Counted from the first letter of the stretch, positions 9,545 to 16,489 are shown. The stretch is 64,000 nt of DNA from Meiothermus sp. (GCF_026004075.1 NZ_BPIK01000001.1:221501-285500), one strand, 5' to 3'. The notes: generated by a model not told the origin, from the sequence alone. Program-made: numbers and translations.

Positions 9545-9820
9545 ATGAAGGTCAAAGAACTTTCAACTGATGAAGCAGAGATGGTCATTGGAGGCTGCAA
9601 TATTTATTGCAGAGCTTGGAAATTTTTATCAGACGCAGCCACCGTAGACTGGATTAGAGAAAAGCTAGAAGAGATGAGTAAAACGGGTGGTAGTTCCGAG
9701 CCAACACCTGTTCTTTACGACCAGTCTAGCGGTTGGTATGACAAACCCAAAAGTAACCAACCCTCAATAAGTGAAGTAACCGGAGGAGGGGGAAGGTTGG
9801 TAGTTATTGCTGATCGTTGA
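9545..9820 (+). CDS. cassette C: variable double-glycine peptide precursor
   Basis: A 91-aa precursor with leader MKVKELSTDEAEMVIGG (Gly16-Gly17). The mature part begins CNIYCRAWKFL, two Cys four residues apart right at the new N-terminus, followed by an amphipathic helical stretch (WIREKLEEMSK) and a Ser/Pro/Gly-rich tail ending RLVVIADR. The ATG has AGGAGGAAGC just upstream. Followed after 70 bp by a CPBP gene. No recognisable relative; antibacterial role inferred from the locus. Confidence 0.8.
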   Translation: MKVKELSTDEAEMVIGGCNIYCRAWKFLSDAATVDWIREKLEEMSKTGGSSEPTPVLYDQSSGWYDKPKSNQPSISEVTGGGGRLVVIADR

Positions 9821-9843
9821 ATCACAATTTCATCTCACGAGCT

Positions 9844-9859
9844 GGGCTCACATGAGCCC
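9844..9859 (+). terminator. hairpin between precursor and CPBP gene (cassette C)
   Basis: GGGCTCA and TGAGCCC form a 7-bp stem with a 2-nt centre, 24 bp after the precursor stop. As in cassettes B and E, it separates the peptide from its paired membrane protein and lacks a strong T-run. Confidence 0.45.
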
Positions 9860-9890
9860 CGCCTGCCTAGAGTAGACTGGAGAGATTTGC

Positions 9891-10691
9891 GTGCCTCAAA
9901 CACTCATCAATCCCTTAATTACAGGTGCGGTCACTTTCTGGGGTATTTTTTTGTTAGCTCGATACCACAGCAATGAGAGCGGACTTTCTTTCATTCTCAT
10001 ATTTTATGCCATATCCGGTCTCCTTTGCATCATGAGCTTTATCCGAAGTTGGGCATTGTGGTCTTTTCTATTTGCAACTTCCTTGACAATAACAGGTAGT
10101 ATAGCAGTGCAAGTATTCACTGTTTCTGCGATATACTGGATAGTCCCGTTGATCGTCATTGCACTTTATAGATTGAAGTTATTGCATCCAGGTTTGATCG
10201 ACCTGATGCGCCTTCCAGCAAACAAATCTCGTTCTTTGTACCTAAGCATAGTTGTTCTGGCTGCAGGTATCGCGGTTTACTTAGTTGCCGTGGGCGTTCC
10301 TGCAACGAAGTATGGTGTGCCAACTTCTTCCCCGGCTAAATTATTTGAGCTGCCTCTTACTAGTGTAAGTCCAACTCAATATCAATCTTTTCTAAGTGGT
10401 TTCAACGAGGAGATATTCAGAGCTGGGTATTTGGTGAATGGTCTATCACACCCCTTATTAAATGCACTTTTGTGGGCAGTTGCTCATCCGCATAGTTTGC
10501 AAAGAATCGAAAGAAGGTGGGGGGTGGATTTGAGCGACTCCCCGTACAAAAATGCTTTTCTAAAGACCGTGCTGATCAGCTATTTTTTCGCCATGTTACT
10601 CCAAGGCCTTTTACTTTTGTGGCTGATGAGGAAAACACAATCTGTATGGCCCTCGATTTTGTGTCATTTAGCACATAATGCTCTGGTGTGA
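9891..10691 (+). CDS. cassette C: CPBP-family membrane protease (putative immunity protein)
   Basis: A 266-aa protein with about seven to eight hydrophobic segments and CPBP motifs NEEIFRAGY (Glu173-Glu174), WAVAH (His199) and CHLAHN near the C-terminus. It is the member of the array that best fits the standard CPBP pattern. The start is GTG 9891. Position after a variable double-glycine precursor suggests self-immunity; an intramembrane protease acting on the precursor or receptor is the alternative. The sequence is AT-rich with codons unlike the flanking GC-rich genes. Confidence 0.8.
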   Translation: MPQTLINPLITGAVTFWGIFLLARYHSNESGLSFILIFYAISGLLCIMSFIRSWALWSFLFATSLTITGSIAVQVFTVSAIYWIVPLIVIALYRLKLLHPGLIDLMRLPANKSRSLYLSIVVLAAGIAVYLVAVGVPATKYGVPTSSPAKLFELPLTSVSPTQYQSFLSGFNEEIFRAGYLVNGLSHPLLNALLWAVAHPHSLQRIERRWGVDLSDSPYKNAFLKTVLISYFFAMLLQGLLLLWLMRKTQSVWPSILCHLAHNALV

Positions 10692-10738
10692 ACTGGGAAC
10701 TAGAACTTTGCCGCCTCGGTACAGCGAAACACAAGCCA

Positions 10739-10904
10739 GCGTCGCACGGCCAACCTGGTTAGCACCTTCAAGCGGGCACTGGGTGCCGAGACCCGCGCCG
10801 ATGTGGTACTGCGCTACTTTGGTCTGGCCCCTGAACCAATCATTAAGGCAATCCTTCAAAAAACCGGTAACTTTTCACTCCCCTACGAGGTCGAAACCGC
10901 CTAG
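10739..10904 (+). pseudogene. cassette D: longest 3' remnant of the luxR-type gene
   Basis: About 166 bp match the last third of the regulator gene at 4665-5234: the second half of the HTH (TANLVSTFKRALGAETRADVVLRYFG) down to VETA and stop. The reading frame is intact but has no start or upstream half. Substitutions are few, so this copy is young or maintained. It leads directly into the peptide gene at 10936. Confidence 0.85.
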
Positions 10905-10935
10905 ATTGGGGGTGTCAGGAAAGGAGGTGAAACCG

Positions 10936-11097
10936 ATGAAACTTCGAGAGCTCGAGGCTGAGGAGATGGAGCAGGTGGTGGGTGGTGCGACCGAGCCCAG
11001 CGCATGGCTGAAGCTGATAACCCAGCTTCCCACGCTGCCGGAGCCCTGGCCCCGCGGGGGGATTGTTTCACCGCCCAAGCTGCCGGAGGAGCGGTAG
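10936..11097 (+). CDS. cassette D: conserved short double-glycine peptide
   Basis: A 53-aa copy: leader MKLRELEAEEMEQVVGG, then a core identical to that of cassette B up to the final residue, ending EER because the last GAG codon is missing. Preceded by AAGGAGGTGA. The near-identity with the copy at 6629, about 4.3 kb away, contrasts with the unrelated genes between them. Confidence 0.85.
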   Translation: MKLRELEAEEMEQVVGGATEPSAWLKLITQLPTLPEPWPRGGIVSPPKLPEER

Positions 11098-11194
11098 CAT
11101 GGCTTTCAACCGTGTTTTTGAAACTGCGTCCACCGTGGCATGGAGGCGTCATTGTCCAAAAACCTTGTAGCGAATTTTTGTGGGAGGTAGGAGC

Positions 11195-11401
11195 ATGATT
11201 CGTGAACTTAGCGTAGAGGAACTGGAAACCATTGAGGGCGGGGTTATCCCGGCGGCGGCATGGGTCATAGCTTCAGTTGGAGTTGCAGCAGCGGGTATCG
11301 GTGCAGGAGTTTCTATGGTTATCAACGCTTTACGTGATAACAATCCCGAGTCTTCTTCTAGCATCAACACTCCTAACTTTTGCGCCCCCTCAGGCAAATA
11401 G
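11195..11401 (+). CDS. cassette D: hydrophobic variable double-glycine peptide precursor
   Basis: A 68-aa precursor with leader MIRELSVEELETIEGG (Gly15-Gly16). The mature part is a single strongly hydrophobic helix, VIPAAAWVIASVGVAAAG followed by IGAGVSMVI, with small-residue GxxxG-like spacing, then a polar Ser/Asn tail with one Cys near the end. This is the look of a membrane-inserting class II bacteriocin. GTGGGAGGTAGGAGC precedes the ATG. It is the only variable precursor with an N-terminal membrane helix, and also the only one paired with an S41 protein instead of a CPBP protein. Confidence 0.8.
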   Translation: MIRELSVEELETIEGGVIPAAAWVIASVGVAAAGIGAGVSMVINALRDNNPESSSSINTPNFCAPSGK

Positions 11402-11489
11402 ATAACTTCTCATACCGTTTCCGCCTAAGTCCTCACCATTGGACACAGTCAGAGATGAAGGATTCAAGCTGACCAAAGGGAGTAGAAAA

Positions 11490-11543
11490 GCATTTCGGCA
11501 GTATCGTTTAGGCTTTCAAAAGTGAACGATACTGCCGAAATGC
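11490..11543. repeat. palindromic repeat, intact copy
   Basis: Perfect 19-bp arms (11490-11508 and 11525-11543) around a 16-bp loop. The copy homologous to the one at 12632-13552 extends left to about 11457 (gctgaccaaagggagtag). It lies between the cassette D precursor and its S41 gene. It could act as a hairpin in the transcript or be a small non-autonomous mobile element (MITE-like). Confidence 0.75.
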
Positions 11544-11594
11544 GCATCAGAGAGGAAGCCGAGTCGACATCAGTTAGCTCGCCTTGTGTTCAAG

Positions 11595-12608
11595 ATGAAG
11601 AAAATCATTCGTTTGATCTCGATTTCACTTTTATGTCTTGGGGGGATATTTGGAGTTGCCGGAGTCATACTCGCGGTGCAGTGGCTACTTGTGGGTTTCA
11701 ACCCTAGTATTAGGGGCAACTCATTGAACGCTCAGGTAGCTCGAGCGGTCTATAGGAATTTTTTCGACAAAGAAAAAGCCAAGGTTTTTGTCGCCAAAGT
11801 TTTAGAGTGTGGTGAATCCAATGCCGCCTGTATAGGAAATCACCTAAGGGCACTTGACCCACATATGGCTGGAAACGATTTTGGTCTGACTAAGCGAAGA
11901 GAGCCCTCGCGCTCTACTGCTTTTGGGCAAGCGGCCATTAGTTTAGGAAAGGTAAAGTATCTTAGGATTCCCGATCTCAGGCTTCCTCACCCGATCGGGG
12001 GTCGCGAGCCGAATATTCGGTTCCTGAACCCGATTGCAGAATTTTTAGCTACAACTGCTTCTCAACATCATTTGGTTCTAGACCTCAGGGACTGCGGTGG
12101 CGGAAGGGATTGGGCTGCTCTTGCGCTGGCCTCGCCGTTCATATCTAGTGGCACAGTGGTTGAGGCGAGTTATAGCCCGGTCTGGATGCTTCGCGCACTT
12201 TCTTCGATTCTCGAGCCGAGGCAGTTTACAGATAAAGGTGTGCGCAGCAAGGTTGCTTTCTCCCTCGAGCTTCCCTCGGCAAAGAAGGTATACCCAAAGG
12301 CCATTTACATCGTTGTCAACAGAGGTACTGCGAGTGCATGCGAGTATATGGCGCTCGTCCTGAAAAAATACTCATCACAAAAGGTGATTTTTGTCGGAGA
12401 TCAGTCCTCGGCTGGAATGGGAAATACCTCAATCACGCCCGTCAAAGCTGCTGGAAGGACTATTTATGTGACCTCTAGCATTGTTCGTGGATTACCACCT
12501 AGTGTCAAACCCGAGATGAGCATCGTAGAGATGGAGCGTGATTTGGGTTTTCAGCTAAGCAAGCTCGATGGGTACCGGTTCCGCTCTAATCCTTCACCAA
12601 AGGATTAG
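11595..12608 (+). CDS. cassette D: S41-family protease, membrane-anchored
   Basis: The product (337 aa from ATG 11595; an in-frame GTG at 11586 would add 3) has an N-terminal membrane anchor (about 5-36) and an S41 peptidase core without PDZ domain. Landmarks, numbered from GTG 11586: DPHMAG with a candidate catalytic His93, LVLDLRDCGGG, and TASACE with Ser250. The GKG lysine of CtpA-type enzymes is absent (SAGMG instead), so a Ser-His mechanism like that of nisin-resistance protein (NSR) fits better. It takes the place of the CPBP gene in this cassette, so I infer an immunity protease that degrades the cognate peptide. No clear ribosome site. Confidence 0.75.
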   Translation: MKKIIRLISISLLCLGGIFGVAGVILAVQWLLVGFNPSIRGNSLNAQVARAVYRNFFDKEKAKVFVAKVLECGESNAACIGNHLRALDPHMAGNDFGLTKRREPSRSTAFGQAAISLGKVKYLRIPDLRLPHPIGGREPNIRFLNPIAEFLATTASQHHLVLDLRDCGGGRDWAALALASPFISSGTVVEASYSPVWMLRALSSILEPRQFTDKGVRSKVAFSLELPSAKKVYPKAIYIVVNRGTASACEYMALVLKKYSSQKVIFVGDQSSAGMGNTSITPVKAAGRTIYVTSSIVRGLPPSVKPEMSIVEMERDLGFQLSKLDGYRFRSNPSPKD

Positions 12609-12652
12609 GGCTGACCGAAGGGAGTAGGCGTGCATTCCGGTAGTATTGCTTA

Positions 12653-13517
12653 GAGCCTGCTAACTAGCTGTTCGTAAAAGCTCCACAGTTTTCGCTGTCA
12701 TCAGAATCGAAAAAGCCAACCAGTGCCAACCTCGCAAGGTCTCAGCCAGCCGCTCATAGTCTCGCGCCAGCCTGCGAAACCGGGATGTCCAGGCAAACGA
12801 ACGTTCCACCACCCAACGCTTCGGCAGCAGCACGAATCCTCGTTTGGCCCCTTCCACCTTGACCACACACAGGGCGATGCCTTCCGCCTCTGCCGCTTGT
12901 GCCGCTTCCTCCCCAGTGTAACCCTGATCCACAAAGGCCACTTCCACCTGCTCCCCCGTCACTTCCTGCACCTGTTGACTGAGGGCTCCCACCTGGGCCC
13001 GTTCCTGTTCACTGGCCGCCGTTACTACCAGGGCCAGCAGATGCCCCAGGGTATCTACCGCCAGGTGAACTTTGCTTCCCTTGCGTCGTTTGTACCCATC
13101 GTATCCGGCCCGCTCCCCACTTTGCGGGGTGGACTGTAGGGTGCGAGCATCGTAGATGGCAGCGCTGGGATGGGCGGCTTTGCCCTGGAGCATTCGCAGG
13201 GTCATGCGCAGGTCGTGTACCAGGTCTTCGAAGACCCCCCGGTTCATCCAGCGGTAGGCTTGCGCCTGAACGATATGGGGGGGTGGGAAGTCGTGGGGCA
13301 GGTAGTCCCACTGAGCACCGGTTCGAACCATCCAGCGCAGGGCGTTGAACACTTCGCGCAGGTCGTACTTGCGCTGGGGTGCTTCCAGCGGGGCGAGGGT
13401 CAAATAGGGCAGCACCAGAGCCCATTCCTCATCACGGACGTCCGATGGGTAAGCACGGCGGTTCATGCTCTAAACATAACTGCAGTGCCTGATTTGGGTA
13501 AGGTGGTTTGTAGATTC
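12653..13517 (-). mobile_element. IS5-family (IS427-like) insertion sequence
   Basis: An 865-bp element inserted in the loop of a palindromic repeat, flanked by a TA duplication (12651-12652 and 13518-13519) with short imperfect terminal repeats (GAGCCTGCTAAC at the left, reverse complement GAATCTACAAAC at the right). It has one intact transposase frame. Ends are set by comparison with the unoccupied repeat at 11490-11543, which makes them reliable to a base or two. Confidence 0.8.
12660..13466 (-). CDS. IS5-family transposase
   Basis: A 268-aa transposase, full length and uninterrupted. The N-terminal [12 protein letters not shown] is typical of the IS5/IS427 group. The DDE core shows [22 protein letters not shown] with KVHLAVD, then [12 protein letters not shown], then [25 protein letters not shown] carrying the Glu. 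It catalyses cut-and-paste movement of the element. Because nothing is broken the IS may still be active. Confidence 0.92.
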   Translation of the reverse strand: MNRRAYPSDVRDEEWALVLPYLTLAPLEAPQRKYDLREVFNALRWMVRTGAQWDYLPHDFPPPHIVQAQAYRWMNRGVFEDLVHDLRMTLRMLQGKAAHPSAAIYDARTLQSTPQSGERAGYDGYKRRKGSKVHLAVDTLGHLLALVVTAASEQERAQVGALSQQVQEVTGEQVEVAFVDQGYTGEEAAQAAEAEGIALCVVKVEGAKRGFVLLPKRWVVERSFAWTSRFRRLARDYERLAETLRGWHWLAFSILMTAKTVELLRTAS

Positions 13518-13626
13518 TAGACTTTTAATAGTGAACGATACTGCCGGAATGCGTATGAAATCCACTGCCCGGCGAGCTGCTACGTAGTCTCCCCAGACGG
13601 AAAACAGGTGGGAACCTCAGCGCCAA

Positions 13627-13733
13627 GCGATGTGATGCCGTGCTACTTTGGTCTGGCCCCTGAACCAATCATTAAGGCGACCCTTCAAAAAACCGGTAAC
13701 TTTTCACTCCCGTACGAGGGCGAAACCGCCTAG
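13627..13733 (+). pseudogene. cassette E: 3' remnant of the luxR-type gene
   Basis: About 107 bp related to the regulator end, clearest from tgctactttggtctggcccc (13641) to the VETA stop at 13731-13733. The first 15 bases carry small indels against the intact gene. The 75 bp before it, after the palindrome arm, match nothing I recognise. Confidence 0.75.
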
Positions 13734-13763
13734 ATTGGAGGTGTCAGGAAAGGGGTGAACCCG

Positions 13764-13928
13764 ATGAAACTTCGAGAGCTCGAGGATGAGGAGACGGAGC
13801 AGGTGGTGGGTGGTGCGACCGAGCCCAGCGCATGGCTGAAGCTGATAACCCAGCTTCCCACGCTGCCGGAGCCGTGGCCCCGCAAGGGGATTGTTCCCCC
13901 GCCCAAGCTGCCGGAGGAGCGGGAGTAG
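13764..13928 (+). CDS. cassette E: conserved short double-glycine peptide
   Basis: A 54-aa copy with leader MKLRELEDEETEQVVGG and core ATEPSAWLKLITQLP, ending PRKGIVPPPKLPEERE. The ribosome site is slightly weaker than in the other copies (AAAGGGGTGA). It stays open although the variable precursor after it is broken. Confidence 0.85.
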   Translation: MKLRELEDEETEQVVGGATEPSAWLKLITQLPTLPEPWPRKGIVPPPKLPEERE

Positions 13929-14033
13929 AGAATTTGATTCAGGCAACAAGGAAATAGGAGGGATAGTGACATTGATTAGGTAAAAAGTTGGGGCTTTATA
14001 GTTGAGTAAAACCTTATTCGTTAGGAGGAACTT

Positions 14034-14325
14034 GTGAAACTAGAAACTAATAGAGTTGAGTGATAAGCAGCTTATTGAACTAGCAGGTGAAGACGGATGG
14101 CAAATCGGTATCTCTTGTGGATTCAATATTCCGGGAGGTTGGGGATGTCAGATTGGTATTGGGTACTCGAAAGAAATTAGTGGTGCAAGTCGAGATGAAC
14201 AAATCCGTGCCCACAATGAAGCGCAATGGTACTATGGAGAAGTCATTCGGGCACATGGTAATGATGGAAGCGGGGTTTTTTCAACAAACACAGCTCCATC
14301 TGGCGCAGTAGAGGGCTATAGATAG
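14034..14325 (+). pseudogene. cassette E: frameshifted variable peptide precursor
   Basis: An AGGAGG site at 14023-14028 points to GTG 14034, which reads MKLETNRVE and then TGA (14061-14063). One frame over, from TTG 14056, the sequence continues as LSDKQLIELAGEDGWQ and runs open to 14325 with a precursor-like body: ISCGFNIPGGWGCQIGIGY (two Cys ten residues apart) and a polar tail. A single-base shift near 14055 therefore separates leader start from core. The cleavage site reads Gly-Glu rather than Gly-Gly. Unless the TTG is used with an altered leader, this peptide is not made or not processed. Confidence 0.7.
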
Positions 14326-14332
14326 AGTGATG

Positions 14333-14364
14333 CTAGGTGGGCTTGGTAAATATAGCCCACCTAG
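14333..14364 (+). terminator. hairpin between precursor and CPBP gene (cassette E)
   Basis: CTAGGTGGGCT (14333-14343) and AGCCCACCTAG (14354-14364) form a perfect 11-bp stem with a 10-nt loop, eight bases after the precursor stop. It is followed by taacaa, not a T-run. Strongest of the hairpins in this position across the array. Confidence 0.55.
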
Positions 14365-14396
14365 TAACAACTTGCCCCAATATTCTTGGATGATAA

Positions 14397-15065
14397 ATGG
14401 ATATAGTTTTATACGGCATTTTTGTCATTGTTGGATATCTAGGCTGGCTGGTTTGTTGGTCAGACTCCTTAGAAGATTTGCCGAAACCTAAAAGTTTCTT
14501 CCAACTCGGAAGTTTGGCCAATTTTTTACTTGTAGCCGTCTCTTTTTTTGTGATGGGTCAAACCACAATATTTGCGGCGTCAGTAAATGCTAACCTCTAC
14601 TCAGAGGTATCTCCGCCATTAGCCCTACCCGTTTTGGACATGAATCGTTCCGCTAGTATTTTGGAGCTTACCCTCCGATTTCTAAAACTTCTCCTATTTG
14701 AAGATATGCCAAGAATAGGCATATATTTATTGGCACTTTATGTTAGTACCAAGTTTTTCTCCCCAAGTACTTCGGTATTTATTTCTTTGGTTCTATCCTC
14801 ATTCTGCTTTGCTTTGATACACGGGTTTGATCTATCCCTAACCATTCAAGCCGCATTCGTTGGGGCCATTCTCACTTTAGTAGGTCTAAGATATGGGGTG
14901 GCTATGTCTGCTTTCTTGCACGTAGCGCTAAATCATTTCAAAATCGGCGTGTTTTTCCCTGGATTTGCTGCTGGCACTAACATTTTCTTAGGTATATTTT
15001 TGAATTCGACTTGGGTATATGTTTTATGGAGTTCTTTGTTTTGGCCAAAACTAAGGAGGGAGTAA
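14397..15065 (+). CDS. cassette E: CPBP-like membrane protein (putative immunity protein)
   Basis: A 222-aa polytopic membrane protein with the same three landmarks as the other CPBP members of the array: FEDMPRIGIY (Glu102-Asp103 in place of Glu-Glu), FALIH and HVALN. The Glu-to-Asp change at the second metal-site or catalytic residue could weaken or alter activity. Two bases separate it from the S41 gene, so this cassette carries both types of protease. Retained although its presumed partner peptide is broken. Confidence 0.75.
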   Translation: MDIVLYGIFVIVGYLGWLVCWSDSLEDLPKPKSFFQLGSLANFLLVAVSFFVMGQTTIFAASVNANLYSEVSPPLALPVLDMNRSASILELTLRFLKLLLFEDMPRIGIYLLALYVSTKFFSPSTSVFISLVLSSFCFALIHGFDLSLTIQAAFVGAILTLVGLRYGVAMSAFLHVALNHFKIGVFFPGFAAGTNIFLGIFLNSTWVYVLWSSLFWPKLRRE

Positions 15066-15067
15066 AT

Positions 15068-16312
15068 ATGCGCTTTGGCCCAGCCCTTGTGTTCGTACTA
15101 CTTTTTTGGATGTGTCCAGCGCTAGCTATCACACCTCAAGCCAAAAGCTACCTGGACAACGTACTGGACTTGCTCGAGACGCACTACGTACGTAGCGACA
15201 CCATCAACTGGACTGAACTGCGACAAAAAGCGTACCAACTAGCCGCCAACGCCCAGCGTCCCTCGGACACCTACCTGGCTATTGAGCAGGTGTTGGCCGA
15301 GATAGGGGAGGGGCATATGTACTTCATCCCAGCACCCCAGGCAGGCCAGGGGAGTGAGGCCCGTACCATGTACGGGGGTGGGCTCGAGCTGCGGCGGGCG
15401 GGGAACTTCATCATTCGGCTAACCCCCGGCGGCCCGGCTCAGAAGGCAGGTCTGGAGATAGGGGATCAGATCGAAATGGTAAACGGCAGACCCTTGATCC
15501 TACCGGAAGAACTTTTCAGCTATCGGCAAGGCCAGACTGTTGAACTTTTGGTGTACCGTGCTCGTACCGACCAGCGCAAGACGGTGCGGCTCTCCCTGAC
15601 CGAACCGCTACAACCGCCCAAGCCTACCGCTTGGCTCCTCGGCCAAAAGTTTGGCTATCTGGATCTGCCCCGGCACAGCCTGGCCGATGCCCGCCAGCTC
15701 GACTATGCCCGCCAGGTACAGCAGGCCATCCGGGCGGTGGATGCCCAGATGCCCTGCGGCTGGGTGGTGGACTTGCGCAACAATGCCGGGGGACTGTTCT
15801 ACTCGATGCTTTTGGGGGTGGGCCCGCTGCTTGGAGAAGGATATGTGGGGGGTCTGGTGGGGCCAAAATCCAAAGAACAATGGATTTATCAGGATGGCAA
15901 GGTGCTGGTTAGGTCGGGTGATGCTACAAAGGTAATGGTGCAACTCGAGCAGCCCTACCGGCTGCGCACAGTTAATAGCCCGGTGGCGGTACTGATGGGG
16001 CCCGAAACCACCAGCGCGGGTGAGGCTCTGGTGATTGCCTTCAAGGGTCGCCCCAACACGCGCTTCTTTGGCGAACCCAGTTATGGCTTCACCACCGCCC
16101 TGCGGATGTTCGAACTGCCCGACGGAGCACGGATTGCCATTGCAGTTGCTTTCTTTGCCGACCGGGAAGGACAGCCCTACGACCAGCAGCTCGAGCCCGA
16201 TGAAAGCCTCTTTACCGAATGGGGGTTTTTCCAAAGCGAAAAAGATGAGGTGTTGCAGGGTGCTCTGGTCTGGCTGCAAAACCAGCCTGTCTGCCGGGAT
16301 ACTCGACCTTAA
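15068..16312 (+). CDS. cassette E: secreted S41-family protease with PDZ domain
   Basis: A 414-aa protein starting at ATG 15068 behind AAGGAGGG. It has a signal peptide (cut after about PALA, residue 20), a helical N-domain with His83 in GEGHMYF, a PDZ domain (about 95-185; GGPAQKAGLEIGDQIEMVNG), the S41 core VVDLRNNAGG and TTSAGE with Ser316. The CtpA-type lysine is missing (EPSYGFTT), which resembles the Ser-His group that includes nisin-resistance protein. Unlike the CPBP gene before it, this gene returns to GC-rich, ctcgag-rich codon use, so it may be native. Role in immunity or peptide turnover is inferred from position. Confidence 0.8.
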   Translation: MRFGPALVFVLLFWMCPALAITPQAKSYLDNVLDLLETHYVRSDTINWTELRQKAYQLAANAQRPSDTYLAIEQVLAEIGEGHMYFIPAPQAGQGSEARTMYGGGLELRRAGNFIIRLTPGGPAQKAGLEIGDQIEMVNGRPLILPEELFSYRQGQTVELLVYRARTDQRKTVRLSLTEPLQPPKPTAWLLGQKFGYLDLPRHSLADARQLDYARQVQQAIRAVDAQMPCGWVVDLRNNAGGLFYSMLLGVGPLLGEGYVGGLVGPKSKEQWIYQDGKVLVRSGDATKVMVQLEQPYRLRTVNSPVAVLMGPETTSAGEALVIAFKGRPNTRFFGEPSYGFTTALRMFELPDGARIAIAVAFFADREGQPYDQQLEPDESLFTEWGFFQSEKDEVLQGALVWLQNQPVCRDTRP

Positions 16313-16489
16313 TGATTTCTTTAACTGTTCTGTGCAAAAAAATTCTTTGATTCTTTTTTTACAAAATGTAGTAAGTAATGAAAGCAGCAATAAGCTAACG
16401 GATGTTATCTGTTATCGCTGTGCCGCAAGTGCCTGACCAACCTCGGATTTTCTCGGGCACTGTTGAGTTTATTTAGGGATGTGATCTCA

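Larger units (their letters stand above)
12632..13552. repeat. palindromic repeat, second copy split by an IS
   Basis: Left arm 12632-12650 (GCATTCCGGTAGTATTGCT), right arm 13534-13552 (AACGATACTGCCGGAATGC). Removing the insertion sequence and one TA restores a 16-bp loop, the same length as in the copy at 11490. The left flank gctgaccgaagggagtagg also matches the first copy. Arms have diverged slightly from perfect pairing. Confidence 0.75.

Noticed and set aside
5373-11401. Nif11-type leader peptides
   Set aside because: Leaders are only 15-17 residues with MK[LV]xEL starts and a GG end; the long Nif11 helix region is absent.
5266-13928. The repeated units could be taken for a CRISPR or simple tandem repeat array
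   Set aside because: Units are 1-3 kb apart, contain coding peptide genes with ribosome sites, and the material between them is itself genes; no short regular spacers and no cas genes.
4665-16312. Lanthipeptide, thiopeptide or other modified-RiPP locus
   Set aside because: No LanB/LanM/LanC, YcaO or radical-SAM gene in or beside the array; the SagB-type gene at 20880 is beyond the SARP gene, in a glycogen group.
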